Shown: positions 45,036 through 54,242, counted from the stretch's first letter. The stretch: 64,000 nt of DNA from Vibrio coralliilyticus ATCC BAA-450 (GCF_000176135.1 NZ_ACZN01000018.1:310001-374000), one strand, 5' to 3'. A program made the numbers and translations. The notes: generated by a model from the sequence alone, not told the origin.

Positions 45036-45911
45036 TCAGCTTACAAGGTAATCTTCAAAAAAGTCTATCAAACAACGCACTGTCCGTGACAAGTGCTTTC
45101 GAGAAGAATACAAGGCATACACCTTCATCTGTTGTGGCCTCCATTCGGGGAGTATTTGTACGAGCTTACCACTCGATAAATATTCATCAGCTAAGTACCT
45201 AGGTTGAATCGCTAGACCAGCCCCATTCAGCGCTGCGTGTAATAACACGGTAGCCTCATTCGCGGTTAACTGACAATGCACCTCTACCGCTTTATGCTCG
45301 TCGCCTTTACTCAGATGCCATACGTGGCGCTGGAAGTTTTTATACCCTAAGCACTGAAATCGCGATAAATCTTCCGGTCTACTCAGCTCGACATTTTCAA
45401 CATAACTCGGAGAGGCAACAATCACAGAGTCACATACGGCTATGGGCTTGCCAATCAAAGACGGGTCTGGGTTAGAAGCGATTCTGATCGCTAAATCAAT
45501 CTGGCTGTCTGCCATATCTGTCACTGAATCTTGAAGATCGATGTCAATACTGACCTTGGGATGCAGCTTCATAAACGCAGTAATCGCAGGTATGAGTTGC
45601 GAAAAGCCAAATGACATACTGGTCGCAATTCTCACCGTCCCTGTTAGTTCATCACCAGTATCCGTTGTCGCTGTTAGCTTATCAGCCTGCTCCAACCATT
45701 GTTCGACTTGCTTAAGGCAAGATTCACCTGCCGTGGTGAGAGAGACTTTTCGGGTCGTCCGGTGTAGAAGCCGCACACTAAGCCAGTCTTCCATTGCTTC
45801 AATGTATCTGGTGACCATCGGTCTCGACATATCTAGCCGATCTGCTGTGGCAGTAAAACTGCCCGACTGTGCGACATCGACAAATACTTTAGCAGCGGTA
45901 AGTCTATCCAT
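45036..45911 (-). CDS. LysR-family regulator divergent from the MBL-fold protein
   Basis: A 291-residue LysR-type regulator of the CrgA/AaeR-like group: DRLTAAKVFVDVAQSGSFTA at the N terminus, then a winged helix (ATADRLDMSRPMVTRYI) and a ligand-binding domain. It diverges from the MBL-fold gene at 46024 with a 112-bp gap that holds an AACAA-TG-TTGTT dyad. Confidence 0.9.
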   Translation of the reverse strand: MDRLTAAKVFVDVAQSGSFTATADRLDMSRPMVTRYIEAMEDWLSVRLLHRTTRKVSLTTAGESCLKQVEQWLEQADKLTATTDTGDELTGTVRIATSMSFGFSQLIPAITAFMKLHPKVSIDIDLQDSVTDMADSQIDLAIRIASNPDPSLIGKPIAVCDSVIVASPSYVENVELSRPEDLSRFQCLGYKNFQRHVWHLSKGDEHKAVEVHCQLTANEATVLLHAALNGAGLAIQPRYLADEYLSSGKLVQILPEWRPQQMKVYALYSSRKHLSRTVRCLIDFFEDYLVS

Positions 45912-45930
45912 CTATATGTTCGATTTAAGA

Positions 45931-45942
45931 AACAATGTTGTT
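45931..45942. promoter_or_regulatory. Short dyad AACAA-N2-TTGTT between the LysR gene and the MBL-fold gene
   Basis: An AACAA/TTGTT inverted repeat with a 2-bp centre in the divergent gap, about 20 bp before the LysR start. It is a candidate operator for the adjacent regulator, but short arms make chance occurrence possible. Confidence 0.3.
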
Positions 45943-46023
45943 AACTTTGAGGTATTTTTCTGGTCAGGTCAATTTCCTATCATCCTCATGTCCCAACACA
46001 CAGCCCAGTTAATGGAGAGAATG

Positions 46024-46893
46024 ATGAAAAGACTTACCCTACTTGCTGCTTCGATGCTGATCGCGACGAATACTTTGGCGGCTGAACAATCAAACCTCAC
46101 TTTTGATGTTTACAACGCTGACCAAAACAGTTTCCACGTTAATTCAACACTCATTATCGGCGAAACTGAGGTTATGGTTATCGACACTGGATTCACCAAA
46201 GCAGATGCACTTCGCATTGCAGCCAAAGTGCTGGATACAGGTAAAACCTTGAAAACGATCTTTATTAGCCAGGCGGACCCGGATTATTATTTTGGTGCGG
46301 AAGTACTGCATAGCTTATTCCCAGAAGCGCAAATCATTACTACACCTGCTGTAAGAAAAGTTATCGAGGAAAAACTGCCGACCAAACTTAAGGTGTGGGC
46401 GCCGCGCATGGGCGATAACGCACCAGTAACACCTTATATTCCAACAGCATACACCGCTTCCAGTTTAACCATTGATGGCCATACCATTGAAATTCATGGT
46501 ACTGATGGTGACATTGCCCACCGACCTTATCTTTGGGTTCCATCAGAAAAAGCGGTACTTGGTAACGTTTCAATATATGGCACGAACCTCCACCTATGGA
46601 TGGCAGATGCCCAAAGCAATGAAAGCCAAGCACTTTGGTCTAAACAACTGAAGGAAATTCAGTCACTGAAACCAGAAATCGTTGTTCCGGGCCATATGAT
46701 CTCAGGCACAGAGTTAAACGTGGGTTCCATTCAATATTCTCAGCAATATCTTCAGGACTTTAAGCAAGCTAAGAAAACGACCAAGAACAGCGAGCAGCTG
46801 ATTGAGAAAATGAATGAGAAATATAGAGATGCAGCGCTGCCTGTTGCTCTCAGTATTGGAGCAAAAGTCCATAAAGGAGAAATGGAGTGGTAA
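46024..46893 (+). CDS. Exported metallo-beta-lactamase-fold protein with degenerate metal site
   Basis: A 289-residue exported protein (signal MKRLTLLAASMLIATNTLAA). The ATG at 46024 has GGAG 6 nt upstream; the long upstream frame (from 45541) is antisense to the LysR gene. The MBL fold is clear (TLIIGETEVMVIDTGFTKADA, IDGHTIEIHGTDGD, VVPGHM), but the metal-binding HxHxDH motif reads SQADPDYYFG: three histidines are Gln, Asp and Tyr. The later Asp of GD(V/A) is Asn in LGNVSIY. The C-terminal VPGHM His remains. Activity as a hydrolase is doubtful. Confidence 0.87.
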   Translation: MKRLTLLAASMLIATNTLAAEQSNLTFDVYNADQNSFHVNSTLIIGETEVMVIDTGFTKADALRIAAKVLDTGKTLKTIFISQADPDYYFGAEVLHSLFPEAQIITTPAVRKVIEEKLPTKLKVWAPRMGDNAPVTPYIPTAYTASSLTIDGHTIEIHGTDGDIAHRPYLWVPSEKAVLGNVSIYGTNLHLWMADAQSNESQALWSKQLKEIQSLKPEIVVPGHMISGTELNVGSIQYSQQYLQDFKQAKKTTKNSEQLIEKMNEKYRDAALPVALSIGAKVHKGEMEW

Positions 46894-47013
46894 GAATCAA
46901 TTTGTGGTAAAAAACAATGTGTGGTTGGTGCTTCAGCATCACCACATCAACGGAGATAATTGAAAATCAAGCGTATTTCATTCTCTCTCGTACTCTATCG
47001 ATATGATAACGCT

Positions 47014-47883
47014 TTAGCGAACAGACACTGTTTTCAACGTCTTCGCTAGCAAATCATGAAGATAGTCTACGGCTCTGGAGCCTTTGGACGCTTTGCTACG
47101 ATAAACAGCCACTTCCATTGGTTCCAATGGGCCCAATCCATGTTCCTGCCCCAATACTTCGAGATGATCTGGCACACTACACTGAGTAAACACCGCTACA
47201 GCAAGCCCGCTCTCAACTGCTGCAATTTGTCCAGCAACACTGGAGCTGTTGTAAACCACTTTATAAGGCCGACCATGCTTAGCCAACGAGTTGATTGCAC
47301 TGCGCCTTGCCAGACTTGAGCTTTCATAAACGGCAATAGGCAGAGTTTCTCTGCGCCAAATTTCAAATTGTGGCGCTCCAACCCAGACCATTGGCTCCTG
47401 AAAGAGCAGTGTTCCCCTACTGGCGTTATCTCTTGAAACCAAAGCCAAATCCAGATCGTTACTTTCAACTCTAGGAATCAATGAAGTGGACTGCTCACAA
47501 TCAAGTTCGATTTCAACGCCCGCAAAGCGAGAAGCAAAGTTTCTTAATATGGGGGTTAGATACTCCGCAGCATAGTCTTCGGGCACCCCTAATTTCACCT
47601 GACCGACTAACTCATTACCATGAAAAGCAGCCTGCGCTTCAGAATGCAAATCGAGTATACGCCTAGCATAGCCCAGCAACACCTGACCTTCTTCAGTTAA
47701 GTCTATGCTTCGACTGCCTCTAACGATAAGTCTCCTACCCGTCGCATTTTCCAGTTTTTTTAGATGCATGCTCACAGCAGATTGTGAACGGTGGACACTT
47801 GCCGTTGCATTAGATAGAGAGCCAGCGTCTATGATAGCTACAAAACTCTTTAACCAGTCAATTTGAAGATCTTGATTATTCAT
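47014..47883 (-). CDS. LysR-family regulator divergent from azlCD
   Basis: A 289-residue LysR regulator with the winged helix LSNATASVHRSQSAVSMHLKKLE and effector domain. It lies 95 bp from azlC on the opposite strand. A T-N11-A dyad directly before its start suggests autoregulation. The ligand cannot be read; branched-chain amino acids or a related compound are reasonable guesses from the neighbours. Confidence 0.9.
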   Translation of the reverse strand: MNNQDLQIDWLKSFVAIIDAGSLSNATASVHRSQSAVSMHLKKLENATGRRLIVRGSRSIDLTEEGQVLLGYARRILDLHSEAQAAFHGNELVGQVKLGVPEDYAAEYLTPILRNFASRFAGVEIELDCEQSTSLIPRVESNDLDLALVSRDNASRGTLLFQEPMVWVGAPQFEIWRRETLPIAVYESSSLARRSAINSLAKHGRPYKVVYNSSSVAGQIAAVESGLAVAVFTQCSVPDHLEVLGQEHGLGPLEPMEVAVYRSKASKGSRAVDYLHDLLAKTLKTVSVR

Positions 47884-47884
47884 T

Positions 47885-47899
47885 ATTCGATTTTCGAAT
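47885..47899. promoter_or_regulatory. LysR-type operator candidate in the azlC-lysR gap
   Basis: ATTCGA-TTT-TCGAAT, a 6-bp-arm dyad in which T at 47886 and A at 47898 form the LysR T-N11-A pattern. It abuts the LysR start codon and lies about 80 bp upstream of azlC. Confidence 0.55.
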
Positions 47900-47977
47900 G
47901 GGTAATTTCTGAATTATGCGCTTTTCGATTTAATCATTCCAGTTTACTGTTTGATTCACTTTGCATCACTCATAAAA

Positions 47978-48703
47978 ATGGCTAACTCCATGCTCGAAAA
48001 AGAATTAAAACTAGAGTATCAATCCGTGCAACAAGGCTTTATCAGCTTACTGCCGATCTCAATATTCGTTGTGGTCTTTGGCACTGCATTTGGTCTGGCG
48101 GCCGTTCAGGTCGGGCTGAGCGAATCTTCTTCTTTGTGGATGAGCACGCTGGTTTTTGCTGGCGCATCTCAGTTTGGCGCGTTAGATCTATGGGGAACGC
48201 ATGTCCCTGTTTTTCCTTTAGCTATCACGGTATTTGCCATCAATGCCCGCCACCTTCTTATCGGCGCAACACTGTATCCTCACATTAAAACCATGAAGGC
48301 TTTGCCACGTTACGGCGTGATGTTACTCGCTTCAGATGCCAACTGGGCAATGTCGATGAAGGCGTTTGCTAACGAAGAACACTCGAAAGGACTAGGTATT
48401 CTGTTTGGTGGCGGTCTGGCGATTTGGATTTTCTGGATTATCGGCACTTGGATCGGTGTTTATTTTGGTAACGCGATTCAAAACCCATCCGCTTATGGCA
48501 TTGATATGGTCATGGGGTGTTTCCTGCTTACCATGGTGCTTGAGGGTAATAAAGACAACGGTACCTACATTATCTGGGCGTCTGCGGCGCTCTCATCCAT
48601 TGCCGCGTATTTGTATCTGCCAGAGAACGCTCACGTGATTGTTGGTGCTTTAACCGGAGGCATTGCTGGTGTGCTTGTAGGAGAAAAGAAAGATGAACAT
48701 TGA
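47978..48703 (+). CDS. azlC: AzlC-family branched-chain amino acid exporter subunit
   Basis: A 241-residue permease with about five to six transmembrane helices. The AzlC motif FAGASQFGALDLWG lies in the first third, and NARHLLIGATLYPHI follows. With AzlD it exports branched-chain amino acids. The ATG at 47978 is chosen over the TTG at 47951; the ATG at 47990 is also possible. Its end overlaps azlD by 11 nt. Confidence 0.9.
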   Translation: MANSMLEKELKLEYQSVQQGFISLLPISIFVVVFGTAFGLAAVQVGLSESSSLWMSTLVFAGASQFGALDLWGTHVPVFPLAITVFAINARHLLIGATLYPHIKTMKALPRYGVMLLASDANWAMSMKAFANEEHSKGLGILFGGGLAIWIFWIIGTWIGVYFGNAIQNPSAYGIDMVMGCFLLTMVLEGNKDNGTYIIWASAALSSIAAYLYLPENAHVIVGALTGGIAGVLVGEKKDEH

Positions 48704-49001
48704 GACAACGGATCTAGGCACCTTGGCGATCATATCAGTTATGACCATCGTGACCATTATTACTCGCTGGGGTGGCATCTATGTGATGTCTTACATTCCC
48801 ATCAGCCAGCGCGTTCAGCAGTTTATCGCCGCTATGTCGGGCTCAGTGTTAGTGGCGATTATAGCGCCACTGTTTATTACCGGAGATATGGGCGCTAAAG
48901 TCGCCTTGCTGGTGACGGCTATTGGCACACTGGCCTTTAAACGACCTCTGACATCCATCACCCTTGGTATTGTGCTGGCGGCTTTAACTAGAACTTTTTA
49001 G
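48693..49001 (+). CDS. azlD: AzlD-family small subunit
   Basis: A 102-residue membrane protein with about three to four helices. The AzlD-like TIITRWGGIYVMSYIPISQRVQQFI and VLVAIIAPLF stretches are visible. It overlaps azlC, so the two are co-translated, and ends just before a bidirectional terminator. Confidence 0.9.
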   Translation: MNIETTDLGTLAIISVMTIVTIITRWGGIYVMSYIPISQRVQQFIAAMSGSVLVAIIAPLFITGDMGAKVALLVTAIGTLAFKRPLTSITLGIVLAALTRTF

Positions 49002-49016
49002 CGGGACTAGGTAGTA

Positions 49017-49040
49017 AAAGAGCCTTATCTTAGGCTCTTT
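49017..49040. terminator. Bidirectional terminator between azlD and the 49050-49625 gene
   Basis: A 9-bp stem AAAGAGCCT/AGGCTCTTT with T-tracts in both directions (TTTCC on plus, TTTTAC on minus). Confidence 0.85.
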
Positions 49041-49049
49041 CCATTGAAG

Positions 49050-49625
49050 TCAGGTCGTCGCTGCTTTCAGGTTTCTAAACCATTTTTTAATCGGTTGAGC
49101 AATCCAGTATCGCGAAATGAAGAGCCCAATCTGGAACAGAATATACTGACGCCGGCAGTAAAGCATACAGACATAATCAAACTTCTCAGTTGGGCCTTCA
49201 AACAGGATATTGGGGTAAATATACTTCTGTCTTTCAGCGACTTTAGGGTTACGTGCACCTGACATGAAATAACGCTTCTTCATACGGTACGCGTCCCAGC
49301 TGGCATAGATAAAGACAAAACCGCGTTCGAAATCAGATAGTTCTCGCTCTACCCAAAGCCCTCCACCTTCAACAATGTTCTCCGTCGCGTATTGAAGGGG
49401 GTGCGCTTCCATGTCTTTCGGTAAATCCGCGATGTAGACCAAAGGGTTGTCGCAGTTTACGCTATACCCTGCACACATCTGCCCTTTTGAGTCGTAAAAC
49501 GCACGAACACACGTTCGGCTCTTCAATTGCTCTATCTTGCTCGTATTGCCTGATATGGATTGATAGTGCTTGGCAAACTCCAGAAAATCACTATCTCTGG
49601 AAAGGCGTTTGCTCGGTAAGATCAT
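49050..49625 (-). CDS. Unrecognised 191-residue protein, third gene of the FMN/FAD oxidase cluster
   Basis: A soluble-looking protein for most of its length with a hydrophobic patch near the C terminus (YILFQIGLFISRYWI) and a basic tail. Features include SRTCVRAFYDSKGQMCAGYSVN, GGGLWVERELSDFERGF, and Cys in CMLYCRRQY. The N-terminal part may be a GNAT-like acyltransferase fold, but that is only an impression. It has GGAGGA 9 nt before its ATG, which lies 2 nt after the stop of the FAD oxidase gene, so it is part of the same unit. I do not recognise a family. Confidence 0.7.
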   Translation of the reverse strand: MILPSKRLSRDSDFLEFAKHYQSISGNTSKIEQLKSRTCVRAFYDSKGQMCAGYSVNCDNPLVYIADLPKDMEAHPLQYATENIVEGGGLWVERELSDFERGFVFIYASWDAYRMKKRYFMSGARNPKVAERQKYIYPNILFEGPTEKFDYVCMLYCRRQYILFQIGLFISRYWIAQPIKKWFRNLKAATT

Positions 49626-49627
49626 TC

Positions 49628-51205
49628 TTAACTGTCCTCCGAAAATTGGTAAGAAGCCGCCATCTGATAACGGCCCGGAGAAACAATGTCATCGGGATCA
49701 AACGCGGCTTTAATACGGCTGCGCAGTTCTAATGCGTCTTGCTCCAGCTCGAATTCACTATTGAATGGCATTTCATCAACGGCACGTCGATAACACGGCC
49801 ACTGGTAGCGTCGATATAAGGCGCGCAATTTACGTACTAAATCGGTCGCTCTGGTAACTTCATCAGGATTACCAGAGTCATAGTAAATACTGATAATCGC
49901 CTGACACATGTAAGCATTGACGGCGGTTAACGTGACACCAAATTCAAACCCTGCTTTGTCGAAGGCTTGCTGTGACAAACGCATACATTTTTCAACGTCT
50001 TCGCCGACCATCGGCAACGTAGGTGCAACCCAAAAAAAGCCAGCTCCGTCTTCCACAGGGTTCATTTTTTCTGGAATGTTTCCACGATAGCGCCAATAGC
50101 AACCTTTGAGGGCCAAATCTTTAGGGTTCCCCTCGAGCATATCCATCATCTCAGTAAACTCATTGAGACTACCCTGCAAGCGCTGGTACACGGACAAGCG
50201 CCCAAGCAAACGACTGGCACTGATTGCTATTTGGTTCATTTGTTTCAGCTTTGCCAAGCTAACTACATTTACTTTAGCGATGGGCTTAAGCAGTGCTTTT
50301 ACACGTGCGGCTTTAGCTTTTGCTACTGCCGTAGTGCCTATGATCACAAACGCACCCGACCAAGGAGATAAGTTGTATTGGTTGCACAGCGATTCAATAT
50401 CCGCCTGGTTTGCACCATCACTCGTGCTCCATTTGGTAAAATTGAATCGTTCCATCATGGTTAGCATTCGGTAGGTGTTACCCAAGTGAGGCAAACCATC
50501 AATGCTGCCTTCTGATTTCAGGCGGCGCATGATATCGATATAGGCAGGTAAATCATTCGCGCTTTTCAGGCGTACTAAACAACGTAAGCTCGCTTCTGGC
50601 CTAAGCATCAGTTCGAACTTAATTTTGCTGATCACGGCAATATTGTTCTGAGTGAACAACTCGTGAAGATTGGCAGCAAGGCCTGCTCGGCCACAATATC
50701 GCGCGCTCTGGTTTAGCTTCATCACCTTGCCATTGGCTAAGATTAATTCGCTAATCGTAAAGTGTTGGCTTCGGTTACCAACAGGACCGTGACCAAATCC
50801 TCTCTCTAATATATTCCCCATCAGGCTGGTATCTGGCCCTGCTCCCGTGCAATCCAACATCCATGGCGTATGTTTGAGATATCCAGACACTTGACCTTGT
50901 GTTACACCCGGCTCGACCTCAATAACTCCAAGCTCTTCATCAAAGCTCAGTATTCGGTTCATGCCGCTAAGATCGAGTAACGTACAACCATCACTGGCAG
51001 GTGTTTTGTAACCGTACCCCCAGTTGTTGCCTTTCCCGACAGGATAAACAGGCAGTTTTTTTAAATACGCCTGTTCAATAACTTGTTGCAGCTCCATACC
51101 ATTTTGAGGCTGAAGAATTTGCGGGACGATGCGCGAATGATGGCCGAGGCCACTGCGCAGCTCGATTGGCTGATGCAAATCAGCCTGTTCCACAACAGAT
51201 GACAC
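49628..51205 (-). CDS. FAD-linked oxidase of the vanillyl-alcohol oxidase type
   Basis: A 525-residue flavoprotein with an N-terminal FAD-binding PCMH-type domain (VYPVGKGNNWGYGYKTP, VEPGVTQGQVSGYL, GHGPVGNRSQH) and a C-terminal FAD-linked oxidase domain, similar in layout to p-cresol methylhydroxylase flavoprotein or vanillyl-alcohol oxidase. Start is a GTG with AAGGAG 6 nt upstream. It is the second gene of the cluster with the glutamate-synthase-like protein (272 bp gap with a terminator) and is directly followed by the 191-residue orphan. The substrate is unknown; a phenolic or hydroxy compound is possible. Confidence 0.85.
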   Translation of the reverse strand: MSSVVEQADLHQPIELRSGLGHHSRIVPQILQPQNGMELQQVIEQAYLKKLPVYPVGKGNNWGYGYKTPASDGCTLLDLSGMNRILSFDEELGVIEVEPGVTQGQVSGYLKHTPWMLDCTGAGPDTSLMGNILERGFGHGPVGNRSQHFTISELILANGKVMKLNQSARYCGRAGLAANLHELFTQNNIAVISKIKFELMLRPEASLRCLVRLKSANDLPAYIDIMRRLKSEGSIDGLPHLGNTYRMLTMMERFNFTKWSTSDGANQADIESLCNQYNLSPWSGAFVIIGTTAVAKAKAARVKALLKPIAKVNVVSLAKLKQMNQIAISASRLLGRLSVYQRLQGSLNEFTEMMDMLEGNPKDLALKGCYWRYRGNIPEKMNPVEDGAGFFWVAPTLPMVGEDVEKCMRLSQQAFDKAGFEFGVTLTAVNAYMCQAIISIYYDSGNPDEVTRATDLVRKLRALYRRYQWPCYRRAVDEMPFNSEFELEQDALELRSRIKAAFDPDDIVSPGRYQMAASYQFSEDS

Positions 51206-51444
51206 GTGTAGCTCCTTTACTGGTGAATAATACGGCTATCAAGGGATTGCTCGATAACTTTGTCTGCTGTTTCAATTAGGGGCAGGATTATCTCAGCAGC
51301 TCAAATATCAAACAATACACATATCTGCGGGGTGAATGCATTCAGCAAAAACAAGTAGATAACAACATTAATATTGACGAAATAAATACATAAAAACACG
51401 AAAGTACAGACAATTTATGAGATGGGAGTTCATGAGGGGAAAAG

Positions 51445-51473
51445 AATGTGCTCATAAATCCAATGAGCACATT
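51445..51473 (-). terminator. Rho-independent terminator after the glutamate-synthase-like gene
   Basis: An 11-bp stem AATGTGCTCAT/ATGAGCACATT with a 7-nt loop; on the minus strand it is followed by CTTTTCC. It lies 5 bp after the stop at 51478. Confidence 0.8.
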
Positions 51474-51477
51474 GAGG

Positions 51478-52959
51478 CTATCGGTGATTTTGGTACAACT
51501 CATCCAATGCGACGGATAATCCGTCTTCTTTAACAATACGTATATGTTCGCGAGCCAAATCACGGGCGTTGGTCACGCCACATGAGTGAGCGATCAAGCC
51601 AATACCGTAGTGGATGTATTTGTTGTAATTCGCGACACGCTCCATTTTGTCTTCAACGTTCAATCCTTGTTGCAGGCGCACGTCATGAGTGGTGATGCCT
51701 GTCGGGCACGTATCTTTATTGCATTGCAGCGCCTGAATACAACCCAGTGCAAACATGTGGCCTCGAGCAGAAACAACAAAATCGGCACCTAGAGCAATCG
51801 CCCAAGCTACTTTGGAAGGCGTGATGAGCTTGCCAGAGGCAACCACTTTAATTCTCGGGATTAGACCACGCTCACTAAGTAAATTTACTACCAGAGGCAG
51901 GCTTTCTTTCAACGGCAGCCCTACGTAATCCATCAGTGGTTGAGGCGCGGCGCCGGTGCCGCCGTCAGCGCTATCAATCGTAATAAAATCGGGGGCACTG
52001 TCATGGCCTCGCCTCTCTATTTCATCGAGAAGATCTTTGAACCATACTTGAGAGCCAATGACACTCTTAAAGCCAACGGGTTTGCCCGTCACCTCTCGAA
52101 TACGTTGGATCATATCAAGTAAATCGCCAACATTACGGATATCTTTATGCCCATTCGGGCTGATAGAGTCGTGCCCCTGAGGGATACCGCGAATTTGAGC
52201 AATTTCAGCTGTGACTTTGCGCCCGGGTAGCATGCCGCCTTTGCCCGGTTTCGCTCCCTGACTGATTTTTATCTCAAACATTCTGACATTATCATGTGCG
52301 GCCAGTTCTCGCAGTTTGTCATCAGAAAGATGGCCTTCTTCGTCTCGAACGCCGTATTTAGCTGTCCCGATCTGGAACACAATGTCGCAATCGCCTTCCA
52401 AGTGATACGAGCTTAAGCCGCCCTCTCCCGTATTCATCCAGCATCCGGCGATCTTTGCGCCTTTAGACAAGGCTCGAACCGCAGGCTTTGATAAGGCACC
52501 AAAACTCATTCCGGAGATATTGAAAATCGATGACGTGGTATAAGGCGTTCGGCAACCTTCACCGATGGTGACCGCGGCTGGGGATACGGCATCTTCCTCC
52601 AAAGTGGGAAACGCGCAGTTCATAAACATGATGGTGCCCGTCGCGTCCAGATTACGGGTCGAGCCGAAAGCTATCGTACGATCAACATTTTTCGCCGCTT
52701 TGTATACCCAGCTACGTTCTGCACGATTGAATGGCATCTCCTCTCTGTCCATAGCAAAGAAATATTGCCTGAAGAACTCTCCCTGTTTCTCAAACAAGTA
52801 GCGAAAACGCCCAATGACAGGATAGTTGTGTCGAATGGCATGTTTGTGCTGGCGTTTGTCTGCAACGTACATGTACAGAACACTGATTACACCAAGCCCA
52901 ATCGCGATAATGAAAAGCCCTGAGAATAGATCGATCCCGATGACAAAAAATTCACCCAT
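51478..52959 (-). CDS. Membrane-anchored FMN-binding glutamate-synthase-like protein
   Basis: A 493-residue protein with an N-terminal transmembrane helix (about 8-29), then a glutamate synthase FMN domain: GEGGLSSYHLEGDCD, KPGKGGMLPGRKVTAEIAQ (in pieces GGMLPGRK), ITIDSADGGTGAAP and VVASGKLITPSKVAWA. The 3Fe-4S cysteine cluster is present in CIQALQCNKDTCPTG. It lacks the glutaminase domain and the C-terminal domain of true GltB, so it is not an ordinary glutamate synthase. It is the first gene of the minus-strand cluster with the FAD oxidase and 191-residue protein. Function unknown. Confidence 0.85.
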   Translation of the reverse strand: MGEFFVIGIDLFSGLFIIAIGLGVISVLYMYVADKRQHKHAIRHNYPVIGRFRYLFEKQGEFFRQYFFAMDREEMPFNRAERSWVYKAAKNVDRTIAFGSTRNLDATGTIMFMNCAFPTLEEDAVSPAAVTIGEGCRTPYTTSSIFNISGMSFGALSKPAVRALSKGAKIAGCWMNTGEGGLSSYHLEGDCDIVFQIGTAKYGVRDEEGHLSDDKLRELAAHDNVRMFEIKISQGAKPGKGGMLPGRKVTAEIAQIRGIPQGHDSISPNGHKDIRNVGDLLDMIQRIREVTGKPVGFKSVIGSQVWFKDLLDEIERRGHDSAPDFITIDSADGGTGAAPQPLMDYVGLPLKESLPLVVNLLSERGLIPRIKVVASGKLITPSKVAWAIALGADFVVSARGHMFALGCIQALQCNKDTCPTGITTHDVRLQQGLNVEDKMERVANYNKYIHYGIGLIAHSCGVTNARDLAREHIRIVKEDGLSVALDELYQNHR

Positions 52960-53431
52960 TTTATGCTCCAGTAGTCTTTGTATTTTCTATTTGTATAGAC
53001 CGTCTTCATCAATATAGTTGACGATCTGGAGCAATTTGAATTTTTTCAATCAATTAGCGGCTTCAATTCGTGATTAAGTAACTTGATCTACAACGCTCCG
53101 TTTTCTCGCCGGCATCTTTCATGAGGCTCTAATCAGCACTGACATTTTCATAAATGTTATAGCTAGTTCCTTTAGCACAAATCAAACTTTCTACACTGCT
53201 GACTTTCCCCTTACATTCATCTTAAACATGTACCTAACATATTGTTTTAGTATGACTAAATCCATTTAGAGCATTTTGTATTAGTTATGTGTTAATCAGT
53301 CGTCAAAATGTATTTATCGTCACAAGAATGCACAAACTCACTACCTCTTCCCCTACAAACAGCTGAGGTTTGCGAACCCTATAACACTAGAGATTGTCCA
53401 TCTTCAACCATTCACCTATTGAAGGAATATT
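52960..53431. other. 472-bp intergenic region between the FMN protein and an SDR gene
   Basis: AT-rich divergent space. It should hold both promoters, but no strong dyad or box stands out. A 67-codon frame (53308-53511) overlaps the start of the SDR and has no ribosome site. Confidence 0.6.
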
Positions 53432-54199
53432 ATGAAACTAACAGGAAAAAAAGCGTTCATTACTGGAGCAACTTCAGGCATCGGCTTAGCTATTGCGCGT
53501 CGTTTCTTTGAAGAAGGCGCGACAATTGCTATTAACGGACGAAATGCCGAAAAGTTGGAAACAATTAATAGAGAGTACTTCTCGAACAAAGCACTCGAAG
53601 TGGTCGCAGACATTTCCAAAGTGGAAGATATTGCTTCAGCGTATGAATTGCTTAAAAGAGAGTTTTCTGAACTGGATGTATTGGTTGTTAATGCGGGGGC
53701 CTATCAACTAAAGCCGTTTACAGAAACAACTGAACAAGACTTTGACGACATGTTTGCACTCAACGTTAAAGGCGCTTTCTTTACTATGCAATATTCAGCG
53801 CCACTATTGAGTGAAGGAGCATCGGTTATTTCTATTTCCTCTGTTGGTGCGATACATGCCAGTTGGAACCAAGCGCCTTACAACGCCTCAAAAGCAGCTA
53901 TCTCTTCTCTAACTAAGAGCTTTGCCTGTGGACTCACTCATAAAAAAATCCGCGCCAATACCATTTCACCCGGTGTAACCGAAACTGAAATTTGGGACAA
54001 GGTTGATTACCGAGACCAGGTTGACCAAGTTGCTAAAGACGGAATTCCTCTCGGAAGAAAAGGCGCGGTCGAAGAAGTGGCTGGCGCTGCGCTATTCCTT
54101 GCCAGCGATGACTCAGCCTTTATGACCACTAGCGATCTTATGATGGATGGTGGCGTCACCTACATCAGTGACCCAGAAGATTGGGGCCATAAACAATAA
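53432..54199 (+). CDS. Short-chain dehydrogenase/reductase with intact active site
   Basis: A classical NAD(P)-dependent SDR of 255 residues. Cofactor motif TGATSGIG near residue 12, NAG motif in VVNAGAYQ, catalytic Ser in ISISSVGA and Tyr/Lys in YNASKAA, followed by NTISPGVTETEI. SD AAGGA precedes the ATG by 5 nt. Next to the isochorismatase-fold gene but separated from it by a terminator. The substrate is unknown. Confidence 0.92.
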   Translation: MKLTGKKAFITGATSGIGLAIARRFFEEGATIAINGRNAEKLETINREYFSNKALEVVADISKVEDIASAYELLKREFSELDVLVVNAGAYQLKPFTETTEQDFDDMFALNVKGAFFTMQYSAPLLSEGASVISISSVGAIHASWNQAPYNASKAAISSLTKSFACGLTHKKIRANTISPGVTETEIWDKVDYRDQVDQVAKDGIPLGRKGAVEEVAGAALFLASDDSAFMTTSDLMMDGGVTYISDPEDWGHKQ

Positions 54200-54216
54200 A
54201 CAAGTCACCCCATTTT

Positions 54217-54242
54217 AAAAGAGCCTCTCATGTGGCTCTTTT
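54217..54242 (+). terminator. Rho-independent terminator after the SDR gene
   Basis: A 9-bp stem AAAAGAGCC/GGCTCTTTT with an 8-nt loop and a following CTTTTTT. Confidence 0.9.

Noticed and set aside
45541..46020. Long in-frame extension upstream of the MBL-fold gene
   Set aside because: It is antisense to the LysR gene; the signal peptide and ribosome site at 46024 mark the real start.
46921..46970. Imperfect hairpin after the MBL-fold gene
   Set aside because: Interrupted stem and no T-tract; not a convincing terminator.
49050..49258. Overlapping plus-strand frame opposite the 191-residue gene
   Set aside because: It has no ribosome site and the minus-strand gene is better supported by coupling.
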